NCBI GenBank assembly: GCA_018242445.1
Contig: JAFEBW010000053.1
Coordinates: 62,001 to 126,000, forward strand
Reading direction: 5' to 3'
Source: Pseudomonadota bacterium
GTDB lineage: Bacteria > Pseudomonadota > Gammaproteobacteria > Xanthomonadales > Xanthomonadaceae
DNA: 64,000 nucleotides
The notes beneath the pieces were generated by a model. It made no database searches, was not told where the DNA came from, and saw only the letters and a program-made list of their open reading frames with translations. A program made the position numbers and the translations under genes. This document shows, in pieces, positions 6,539-13,979 of this stretch (the stretch's first letter is position 1; every line of letters starts with the position of its first letter).

Positions 6539-8416
6539 ATGTCCGGCCACAACCAATTCGAATTGCTGCGCCAGCGTCGCTTCGCGCCGTTCTTCCTGAC
6601 CCAGGCGCTGGGCGCGTTCAACGACAACGCCTTCCGCCAGGCGCTGGTGGTGATGGTCGGCTTCCAGCTCGGTTTCGGGCATGACGCGGTGGGCTGGTAT
6701 TCCAACCTCGCCGGCGCGCTATTCATCCTGCCGTTCTTCCTGTTCTCCGCCAGCGCCGGGCAGATCGCGGAGAAGTACGAGAAGACGCGCCTGATCCGCT
6801 TCGTGAAGTTGTTCGAGATCGCGGCGATGACGCTGGCGACCTACGCCTTTTACGCCAAGAGCGTGCCGCTGCTGTTCACCGTGCTGGTGATGATGGGCCT
6901 GCATTCGACGATGTTCGGGCCGATCAAGTACGCGATCTTGCCGCAGGTGTTGCACCCGCAGGAACTGGTCGGCGGCAACGGCTTGGTGGAGATGGGCACC
7001 TCGATGGCGGTGCTGATCGGCATGATCGCCGGCGGCTTCGCGATGAGCACCTACGGCGCGCCGGCGGCATCGGCGGTGGTGATCGGCATGGCCCTCGCCG
7101 GCTATCTCGCCAGCCGGCGCATTCCGCCGGCACCGGCCACCGCGCCGGAACTGGCCTTCGACTGGAACATCGCGCGGGCGACCTGGCGCTCGCTGCAATT
7201 CGTCAAACAAAACCGCACGGTGTTCAACTCGGTGCTGGGCATCTCGTGGTTCTGGTTCTTCGGCTTCGTGTTCACCGCGCAATTGCCGACCTACACCAGC
7301 GATTACCTCGGCGGCAACGGCAGCGTGGAGACGCTGGCGCTGGCGCTGTTCTCGATCGGCACCGGTGCCGGCGCGGTGTTGTGCGAAAAACTCTCCGGGC
7401 GCACGGTGGAGATCGGGCTGGTGCCGTTCGGCGCGATCGGGCTCACGGTGCTGGGCGTGGACTTGTACTTCGCCCGCCACGCGCCGGCCGGCGCGCATGA
7501 CGTGAATGCATGGGCCTTCCTCGCCAGCAGCGCGAACTGGCACGTCTGCGCCGACCTGCTGCTGATCGGCCTGTTCGCCGGTTTCTACATCGTGCCGCTG
7601 TTCGCGCTGGTGCAAAGCCGCACTCCTCGCGAGCAGCTCTCGCGGGTGATCTCCGGCAACAACATCCTCAACGCGGTGTTCATGGTGGCCGCCGCGGTGT
7701 TCGCCGTGGGCCTGGGCAAGCTCGGGCTCACGGTGCCGCAACTGCTGCTGGCCACCGCGGTGCTCAACGCGCTGGTGGCGATCTACATTTTCACACTGGT
7801 GCCCGAGTTCCTGATGCGCTTTCTGTGCTGGATCTTCGGCCGCGCGCTGTATCGGCTGCGCGTGGAGGGCATCGAGCGCATCCCCGAGGAAGGCCCGGCG
7901 CTGCTGGTGTGCAACCACGTCAGTTATCTGGATGCCGTGCTGATCGGCGGCGCGCTGCCGCGCCCGGCGCGCTTCGTGATGTACCACAAGATCTTCAACA
8001 CCCCCGGCGCGGCGTGGATGTTCAAGGCGGCCAAGGCCATTCCGATCGCCGGAGCGAAGGAAGACGCGGCGCTGATGGAGCACGCTTTCGATAGTATCGA
8101 TGCCGCGCTCGCCGATGGCGAACTGGTGTGCATCTTTCCCGAAGGTGCGCTGACCAGGGACGGCGACATCGCACCGTTCCGCGGCGGCGTGGAACGCATC
8201 CTCGCAAAACGCCACGTCCCGGTGGTGCCGTTGGCATTGCGCGGCATGTGGGCCAGCATGTGGAGCCGCCGCGATTCGACATTGCGGCGGTTGCGTCTGC
8301 CGCGGCGCTTCCGTGCGCAGGTCGAACTGATCGCCGGCGAGGCGATCGATGGCGCGCAGGCGAACGCCGCGCTGCTGGAAGCACGCGTGCGGACACTGCG
8401 CGGAGAGATGGCATAG
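6539..8416 (+). CDS. MFS transporter fused to a PlsC-type acyltransferase
   Basis: This predicts 625 residues. Residues 1 to about 430 form a 12-helix major facilitator of the lysophospholipid transporter (LplT) type, beginning with an RFAPFFLTQALGAFNDNAFR signature. Residues about 440-625 are a lysophosphatidate/lysophospholipid acyltransferase with NHVSYLD (about 458-464) and FPEG (about 533). The pair would flip lysophospholipid inward and reacylate it, or make phosphatidate. In larger homologues a third acyl-ACP ligase (Aas) domain follows; here the protein stops after the acyltransferase. Start chosen at 6539; an in-frame extension to 5924 overlaps doc. It stands alone. Confidence 0.85.
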   Translation: MSGHNQFELLRQRRFAPFFLTQALGAFNDNAFRQALVVMVGFQLGFGHDAVGWYSNLAGALFILPFFLFSASAGQIAEKYEKTRLIRFVKLFEIAAMTLATYAFYAKSVPLLFTVLVMMGLHSTMFGPIKYAILPQVLHPQELVGGNGLVEMGTSMAVLIGMIAGGFAMSTYGAPAASAVVIGMALAGYLASRRIPPAPATAPELAFDWNIARATWRSLQFVKQNRTVFNSVLGISWFWFFGFVFTAQLPTYTSDYLGGNGSVETLALALFSIGTGAGAVLCEKLSGRTVEIGLVPFGAIGLTVLGVDLYFARHAPAGAHDVNAWAFLASSANWHVCADLLLIGLFAGFYIVPLFALVQSRTPREQLSRVISGNNILNAVFMVAAAVFAVGLGKLGLTVPQLLLATAVLNALVAIYIFTLVPEFLMRFLCWIFGRALYRLRVEGIERIPEEGPALLVCNHVSYLDAVLIGGALPRPARFVMYHKIFNTPGAAWMFKAAKAIPIAGAKEDAALMEHAFDSIDAALADGELVCIFPEGALTRDGDIAPFRGGVERILAKRHVPVVPLALRGMWASMWSRRDSTLRRLRLPRRFRAQVELIAGEAIDGAQANAALLEARVRTLRGEMA

Positions 8417-8529
8417 GGAAACGTGTTGCAGGATGGTGCACAAGGCACTGGATTTTCGGGTTCCGCCACAAACAGCGGCGGCGGCCCCGGAATGACGGGC
8501 AAAGCCTGAGCGTTGGGGGATGCCAGATC

Positions 8530-8561
8530 AGGCGGATGTCAGAGCAGGCGGATGTCAGAGC
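8530..8561. repeat. 16-bp tandem duplication at the 3' end of ampE
   Basis: AGGCGGATGTCAGAGC is present twice head to tail (8530-8545 and 8546-8561). The second copy contains the ampE stop codon on the minus strand (8555-8557). The event leaves the protein unchanged because the extra copy lies beyond the stop. Confidence 0.9.
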
Positions 8562-9442
8562 AACCGCGCGATCACGAAGATCGCGACCACCGCCAGCCAC
8601 AGCAGCAGCATGCGCCACACCAGGCTCATCGCATCGCGCAGCTCCAGAAATGCCGGGGTGGACGCGGCGACCTCGGCCTCCGCAAGGTCGGTGTCGTCCT
8701 GCGCGACCTCGACGTCCACGCTGGCGCGTGCGGCGGCGGCGAGGAAACCGGTGTCTAGGCGCATCCCGCCGGCATGCCACTCGCGCCACGCGGTGAACAC
8801 CGCATCGAAATTCGCCGCCAGCGCCAGCGCGAAAGTCATCAACTGCGCGGCCGGCCAGTCCAGCATCGCCAGCAACCAGCGGGCGTCCTCGCGCTGCGAT
8901 GCCGGCGCATCGGCGTGCGCGGCATCGGCCCCGAGCTGGGCGATCACGCGGTAAGCCAGCACGCCGGTCGGCCCCAGCAACAGGAACCACAGCAAGGGGC
9001 CGAACCAGCGCCGCAGGGCACCAGCGAACACCGCTTCGACATAGGCGTGGCCGTCCAGGTCTGCGGGCGGCTCGGCGTTCAACAAATGCGCGGTCGCCAC
9101 GCGCCGCGCCTCGGCGTCCGGCGCATCGACGATGGCGTCCACGTCCAGATCCAGATCGCGCGGGCCCCAGCACGCGAACAGGACGAGCGTCGCGAACACG
9201 AAGGCGGGCAGCCCCCACAACGCTTGCCGCAGGGCCAATTGCAGCAAGGCGACGAACACCACCGGCAGCCCGATCGTCAGCGCCAGCCCGAGGCGGCCGT
9301 TCATCGCCCCATCCGGCGTGGAAGCGCCCTCGATGTAACGCCGCCACGCCACCAGCCCATCGAAACGCCGCAACCCGGACAGCGACGGCAGCACATGCCC
9401 GGCCAGCAGGACGAGGACGACGGCGATCAGCGCGGCGGACAT
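8555..9442 (-). CDS. ampE: AmpE-like inner membrane protein
   Basis: This predicts 295 residues with about four hydrophobic segments. One is at the very N-terminus (LIAVVLVLLAGHVLPSL), two lie mid-protein (IGLPVVFVALLQLALRQALW; LWFLLLGPTGVLAYRVIAQL) and one is at the C-terminus (LWRMLLLWLAVVAIFVIARLL). The conserved core WLLAMLDWPAAQLMTFALAL and FDAVFTAW matches the AmpE/CobD-like family. AmpE is linked to beta-lactamase induction through AmpD and peptidoglycan recycling, but its biochemical role is not established. No ampD is adjacent in this window. A 16-bp duplication spans its stop codon. Confidence 0.8.
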   Translation of the reverse strand: MSAALIAVVLVLLAGHVLPSLSGLRRFDGLVAWRRYIEGASTPDGAMNGRLGLALTIGLPVVFVALLQLALRQALWGLPAFVFATLVLFACWGPRDLDLDVDAIVDAPDAEARRVATAHLLNAEPPADLDGHAYVEAVFAGALRRWFGPLLWFLLLGPTGVLAYRVIAQLGADAAHADAPASQREDARWLLAMLDWPAAQLMTFALALAANFDAVFTAWREWHAGGMRLDTGFLAAAARASVDVEVAQDDTDLAEAEVAASTPAFLELRDAMSLVWRMLLLWLAVVAIFVIARLL

Positions 9443-9605
9443 GGAAGCGCTCGGTGCATGGACGGGATTCTAGCCTGCCCGGGGCGCAGGCATGGCACGC
9501 CGCCGCGCCGCATCCGGCCGGCCATCCAGCGCCCGGCCTGCGCGGATCGCCCGCTGCGCCGATGCGACCGCACGCGCTGCGCCGGTGCGCGCGGCGGCCC
9601 TGGCC

Positions 9606-9971
9606 TCAGGCCGCGAACGAGCTGCCGCAACCGCAGGTGGTTTTCGCGTTCGGGTTGCGGATGGTGAACTGCGCGCCGTGCAGGCTCTCGCTGTAGTCCA
9701 CCTCGGCACCCATCAGGTACTGCAGGCTGAGCGGATCGACCAGCAAGGTGACGCCGTCGGTGTGCACGGCCAGGTCGTCCTCGGCCTGTTCCTCGTCGAA
9801 GGAAAACCCGTACTGGAAGCCCGAGCAGCCGCCGCCCTGGATGTACACGCGCAGCTTGAGCGCGGCATTGCCCTCCTCGCGCACCAGCTCGGCCACCTTG
9901 GCCGCGGCGGCATGGGTGAAGGCCAGCGGCGCTGGCAGGGCATCCGGATGCAGGGCGAGAACGTCGGTCAT
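9606..9971 (-). CDS. erpA: iron-sulfur cluster insertion protein ErpA
   Basis: This predicts 121 residues of the A-type carrier family. The three cluster-binding Cys are all present: one in [11 protein letters not shown] and two in the C-terminal CGCGSSF. A-type carriers receive [4Fe-4S] or [2Fe-2S] clusters from IscU/SufU and pass them to target enzymes, in E. coli including the IspG/IspH pathway. I chose the ATG at 9971 because the protein then has normal family length; an in-frame ATG at 10007 would overlap the gap to the upstream gene. The DUF6776 gene starts upstream in the same direction 39 bp away, so the two may be cotranscribed. Confidence 0.92.
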   Translation of the reverse strand: MTDVLALHPDALPAPLAFTHAAAAKVAELVREEGNAALKLRVYIQGGGCSGFQYGFSFDEEQAEDDLAVHTDGVTLLVDPLSLQYLMGAEVDYSESLHGAQFTIRNPNAKTTCGCGSSFAA

Positions 9972-10010
9972 GCGGTCAAGGATGGGGCCGCCGGCCCGCG
10001 GGTTCAAGCG

Positions 10011-10748
10011 TCACGATCCATCGGCCGGGTCGGCGGGCTCGCCATCCATCGCCTCGGCCCAACTGAAGGCCTGCTGGATGGTGCGGCCATCCGAATGCAG
10101 GATCACCGTCACCTGATGCGGGGTGAAGCCCGCCGGCAGCATCACCGTGCCTTCCTCCTTCTGGAAATACCGGAACTGGAACGGCTGCCCCGGCGGCTGC
10201 GGCTTTTGCAACAAGTCGGCCCATTGCAGGGTGAGCAGCTTGCCGCCGCGCGCGCCGTCGATGCGCAGGCTCATGTCGCCTTCGGTGATCTTGCCGCGGT
10301 TGAGGTTCTGGGTGAGGGTGGCGGTGAAATGCCAACTGCCGTTGATGTCCTTCGCGAACTTCACGCTGTGCACGGACAGGCCGTGGCGCTGCCCGCCGGC
10401 ACCGACCAGGCGCTCGTAGAAAGCCACGTCCGCGCGCAGGGCCGACACTTCCTCGTCGCGCCCCGACAGGGTGGTCTGCAGATCCTGATTGGCGGCACGG
10501 GTGATCGCGTCGGAGTTCTTCAGGTTGGCGATCTGCTGCTGCAGCGCATCGATCTGGCCGAGGCGATGCCGCAAGCCGGCGTTCTCGCGTTGCAGTTCGA
10601 CCTGTTGCGGCAAAAACCAATGCACCGCGCCCCAGCCGGTGATGACGAGGCTTACGATCCACAGGGCCAGCAGCAGGGCGATCCAGCGATGCAGACGCAC
10701 CGTGCGCGGCGGCGGAACCGGGGCGGATTCGGGAGCAGGGTCGGTCAT
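10011..10748 (-). CDS. membrane-anchored coiled-coil protein (DUF6776 type)
   Basis: This predicts 245 residues. One transmembrane helix lies near residues 22-43 (WIALLLALWIVSLVITGWGA). A coiled coil follows at about 50-110 (VELQRENAGLRHRLGQIDAL, QQIANLKNS), and then a beta-rich C-terminal domain of about 130 residues. The topology suggests a cytoplasmic tip, a single crossing and a periplasmic domain. The gene resembles the DUF6776 proteins found beside erpA in related bacteria, whose function is unknown. It is read toward erpA with a 39 bp gap. About 195 bases with no gene lie between it and the divergent hemJ. Confidence 0.65.
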   Translation of the reverse strand: MTDPAPESAPVPPPRTVRLHRWIALLLALWIVSLVITGWGAVHWFLPQQVELQRENAGLRHRLGQIDALQQQIANLKNSDAITRAANQDLQTTLSGRDEEVSALRADVAFYERLVGAGGQRHGLSVHSVKFAKDINGSWHFTATLTQNLNRGKITEGDMSLRIDGARGGKLLTLQWADLLQKPQPPGQPFQFRYFQKEEGTVMLPAGFTPHQVTVILHSDGRTIQQAFSWAEAMDGEPADPADGS

Positions 10749-10943
10749 CGTGGGGGGTATAGACTCCGCGCTGGACGGCCGTCAAGTCGGCTTGGTTATA
10801 CTGCGCCCATTCCGCCATACGGCAGCTTGGGTCATGCCCGACACGACGAGCGCAGCGCCGTCCATTCCCGCCCGACCGCAGGCGTCGCTCGGCCCAGCGC
10901 ATCGGCCGCCTTCCCCCACGCGGTCGCCTGCCGAGACCCATGC

Positions 10944-11366
10944 ATGATTCTCTGGATCAAGGCCTTCCATATCGTCTTCGTGGTGGCCTGGTTCGCCGGC
11001 CTGTTCTACCTGCCGCGCTTGTTCATCTACCACCGTGAAGCGACCGACGCGATCTCCCGCGCGCGCTTCGTCACCATGGAGCGCCGCCTGCTGGCGATCA
11101 CCCACATCGGTGCCGTGCTGGCCGTGGCTCTGGGCATCAGCCTGTTGCTGGAGGCGCCGGCCTTCCTGCACCAGGGCTGGATGCACGCCAAGCTCGGGCT
11201 GGTCGTCGCCCTCGTCGCCTATCATGGCTGGTGCGTGAAGCTGGCGGGAGATTTCCGCCACGGCCGGCCGGTGCCCGGCTCGACCTGGTTGCGCTGGTTC
11301 AACGAAGCACCGGCGCTGCTGCTGGTCGCGATCGTGTGCCTGGTGGTGGTCAAACCCGCTTTTTGA
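10944..11366 (+). CDS. hemJ: protoporphyrinogen IX oxidase HemJ
   Basis: This predicts 140 residues with four hydrophobic helices. The N-terminus carries the HemJ signature (IKAFHIVFVVAWFAGLFYLP and RLFIYH), including the conserved His near residue 9. HemJ replaces HemG/HemY in many proteobacteria and oxidises protoporphyrinogen IX to protoporphyrin IX in the inner membrane, the step before ferrochelatase (hemH lies at 46.5 kb). A possible promoter upstream is TGGACG (10772-10777) with TATACT (10797-10802), at 19-base spacing, but it is weak. A signalling gene follows 87 bases later. Confidence 0.9.
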   Translation: MILWIKAFHIVFVVAWFAGLFYLPRLFIYHREATDAISRARFVTMERRLLAITHIGAVLAVALGISLLLEAPAFLHQGWMHAKLGLVVALVAYHGWCVKLAGDFRHGRPVPGSTWLRWFNEAPALLLVAIVCLVVVKPAF

Positions 11367-11453
11367 GCCGTCACCGGTCACGCGCCCTTTCCGCATCGCC
11401 CCGTCCACCACCCGGCAACGCTGGCGCATAATCGGCCTGTCCAGGGGATCCCG

Positions 11454-13970
11454 ATGAACACGACCGCCTCCTCGCAGCACGAAGAGTACCGACAGGCGTT
11501 CCTGCGCCACCTGCCCAAGCGGGTCGAGTCGATCGAGCAACGCATCGGCCGCTACCGCCGCGACGGCTGGGACGCCGAGGGCCTGCGCATGCTCACCGAC
11601 GACGTGCAGCGTCTGGCCGGCGCCAGCGGCCGCTACGACCTGATCGAGCCCAGCCAGCACCTGCTCACCCTCGAGCAGATGCTCGGCGAGCACATGTCCC
11701 AGCGCACCCTGCCCAACGCGCAGCAGTCCGACCGCATGTTGACGTTGACGGCCGCGGTCTCCGCCGCCCTGACCGTCAAATCGACCGGGCCGCAGAAGGT
11801 AGCCCACTCCGAAGTGCCCCCCGCCGCCTACTGGCGGCGCTGGACGGGCGACGCTCCCGACCCGAACGCCATGCCCGAGCCCATCGCCGAAAACGTCGCC
11901 AAACCCGGCGGCATCGCCCGCCGCATCTACCTGCTCAGCGACGGCAACGCCTTCGCCAGCGAACTGGCGCAACAACTGGAATCCGAAGGTTTCGAAGTCG
12001 AGCCGGTCGAGACCGCGGCGGACTTGTCCGAATTGCTGATGAGCCTGTCCCCGCACCTGGTGCTGGTGGACGCCTCGCGCATGCCCGACATCCTCGCGGT
12101 CGGCACCGCGCGCCGCGAAGCCCAGCAACGCGGCAGCGGGCAGCGCATCCAGCTGGTCGCGCTGGCCGCCGCGGACAACCTGCAATCGCGGCTGGATGCG
12201 CGCCGCGCCGGCAGCGATGCCCTGCTGTTCCCGCCATTCACCACCCCCGAGGTGATGCGTCAGCTGCATTCCCTGCTGACGCCGGCGACCGAGGAAAAGC
12301 TGCGCGTGCTCATCGTCGAGGACGACCGCGCGCAGGGCTTGTTCGCGCAGAGCGTGCTGACCAACGCGGGCATGCAGGCGGTGGTCGAACAGGAACCCCT
12401 GCACGTGCTGGAAGCGCTGGAGGCCCTGCACCCGGATCTGGTGCTGATGGACCTGCACATGCCGCACGCCAACGGGGTGGAGCTGACCGCGCTGATCCGC
12501 GAGCACGCCACCTTCAGGAACACCCCGATCGTGTTCCTGTCCGGCGAGAACGATCCCGACACGCGCTTCGACGCGATCAATGCCGGCGGCGACGATTTCC
12601 TCAGCAAGCCCATCCGCCCCAAGCACCTGATCACCGCGGTACAGAACCGGGTGCGCCGCACGCGCACGTTGCAGCAGCAACAAGCCGCCGACCTGCCCCC
12701 GCGCGACGAGGCGACCGGCCTGCACCGCCGCCCGTTCGTCCTCGACCGCGTCAACGAGGCGCTGGGGGCCGGGTCGGACAGCCCGGCGGCCGAAGGCGGC
12801 GCGTTGTATGTGGAGATCGACAATGCCACCACCTTGCGCGAACGGCTTGGGCTGGCCGCGCTCGAGCATCTGGTGGTGAACGCCGGGCGGGTCGTCCACG
12901 ACGAATTGATGGATCAGCACGTCGCCGCGCGCATCAACGACACCGCCTTCCTCGTCCTGGCGCTCGGGCTCGACGACGCAGCCCTGCTCGCGCTCGCCCG
13001 CCGCCTCCACGAGGCCATCGGCAGCCACGCCTTCGAGGCGGTCGGCAAGCCCATGCGCCTGCGCGCATCGATCGGCGCCTGCCCGCTGCGCTACGGCTTC
13101 GGCGACGCCAGCGCCCTGCTCAACACCGCCGAGCGCGATTGCCGCGACGCGCGAGCGAGCGAAAGCGGGGTGCGCCTGCACGAGCCGCCGAAGGCCAGCG
13201 AGGTCAATGCCGAAGCGGCGCTGGTCGAGCACATGCGGCAAGCGATCGAAAACGACGGCTTCGGCCTGATCTACCAGCCGATCGTCGCCGTGCAGGGCGG
13301 CGGCGGCGCGCAGTACCAGACCCTGCTGCGATTGCGCGACGCCTCGGGCAAGCAGGTGCCGGCCGCGCTCATCCTGCCGCTGGCCGAACGCGCGCACCTG
13401 ATGACCGACATCGACCGCTGGGTGTTGACCCGGGCGATGAGCGTGCTGGGCCAGCAGCACGAGAAGAACCACGCGATGCGCCTGTTCGTGCCGCAATCGA
13501 TGACGACCTTCGCCACCCGCGAGCAACCCGGTTGGCTCAAGGGCGAGATAGCCGCGCATGGCCTGGCGGGCGACAGCCTGGTGCTCGAATGCCGGCTGGA
13601 GGATGCCCTGCTCAACCCGCCGGCACTGACGACCTTCGCCAACGCCCTGCGCAACGATGGCGTGCGCCTGTGCATCGGCCAGTTCGAACGCTCGGCCGAT
13701 GCCGACCGCCTGCTCGACCAGGTGCCGCTGGGCTACATCAAGCTCTCGCACAAATACGCGGCCAGCGACGCCGCGCCCGAGCTGCGCGAGGAGATGAAGG
13801 CGATCATCGAGCATGCGCACGGCCTCGGCGTGCAGGCGATCGGCCACCGCGTGGAGGATCCGCAAGTGGCCGCGACCCTGTGGGTTGCCGGCATCGACTA
13901 CATCCAGGGCAACCTCGTGCAGAGCGCCAGCGGCGGGCTCGACTTCGACTTCAACGCCACGCTCATGTGA
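11454..13970 (+). CDS. signalling scaffold with Hpt-like, pseudo-receiver, receiver, GGDEF and EAL domains (enzymatic domains degenerate)
   Basis: This predicts 838 residues. The N-terminal 110 residues resemble an Hpt bundle, but the expected His is replaced (QRLAGAS where HxLKGSA is usual). A receiver-like domain without the acidic pocket follows (about 155-275). Next is an intact receiver (about 280-400, VEDD near its start, phospho-acceptor Asp333 in LMDLHMP, FLSGE, SKP). The GGDEF-like domain lacks its signature (INDTAF at that place). The EAL domain has QTLLR for EALLR, GQFERS for the DDFG region and HRVE for the AEGVE segment. Neither cyclase nor phosphodiesterase activity is expected; a c-di-GMP receptor or output scaffold is plausible. 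A hybrid kinase starts 10 bases downstream. Confidence 0.85.
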   Translation: MNTTASSQHEEYRQAFLRHLPKRVESIEQRIGRYRRDGWDAEGLRMLTDDVQRLAGASGRYDLIEPSQHLLTLEQMLGEHMSQRTLPNAQQSDRMLTLTAAVSAALTVKSTGPQKVAHSEVPPAAYWRRWTGDAPDPNAMPEPIAENVAKPGGIARRIYLLSDGNAFASELAQQLESEGFEVEPVETAADLSELLMSLSPHLVLVDASRMPDILAVGTARREAQQRGSGQRIQLVALAAADNLQSRLDARRAGSDALLFPPFTTPEVMRQLHSLLTPATEEKLRVLIVEDDRAQGLFAQSVLTNAGMQAVVEQEPLHVLEALEALHPDLVLMDLHMPHANGVELTALIREHATFRNTPIVFLSGENDPDTRFDAINAGGDDFLSKPIRPKHLITAVQNRVRRTRTLQQQQAADLPPRDEATGLHRRPFVLDRVNEALGAGSDSPAAEGGALYVEIDNATTLRERLGLAALEHLVVNAGRVVHDELMDQHVAARINDTAFLVLALGLDDAALLALARRLHEAIGSHAFEAVGKPMRLRASIGACPLRYGFGDASALLNTAERDCRDARASESGVRLHEPPKASEVNAEAALVEHMRQAIENDGFGLIYQPIVAVQGGGGAQYQTLLRLRDASGKQVPAALILPLAERAHLMTDIDRWVLTRAMSVLGQQHEKNHAMRLFVPQSMTTFATREQPGWLKGEIAAHGLAGDSLVLECRLEDALLNPPALTTFANALRNDGVRLCIGQFERSADADRLLDQVPLGYIKLSHKYAASDAAPELREEMKAIIEHAHGLGVQAIGHRVEDPQVAATLWVAGIDYIQGNLVQSASGGLDFDFNATLM

Positions 13971-13979
13971 CCTGAAGCC

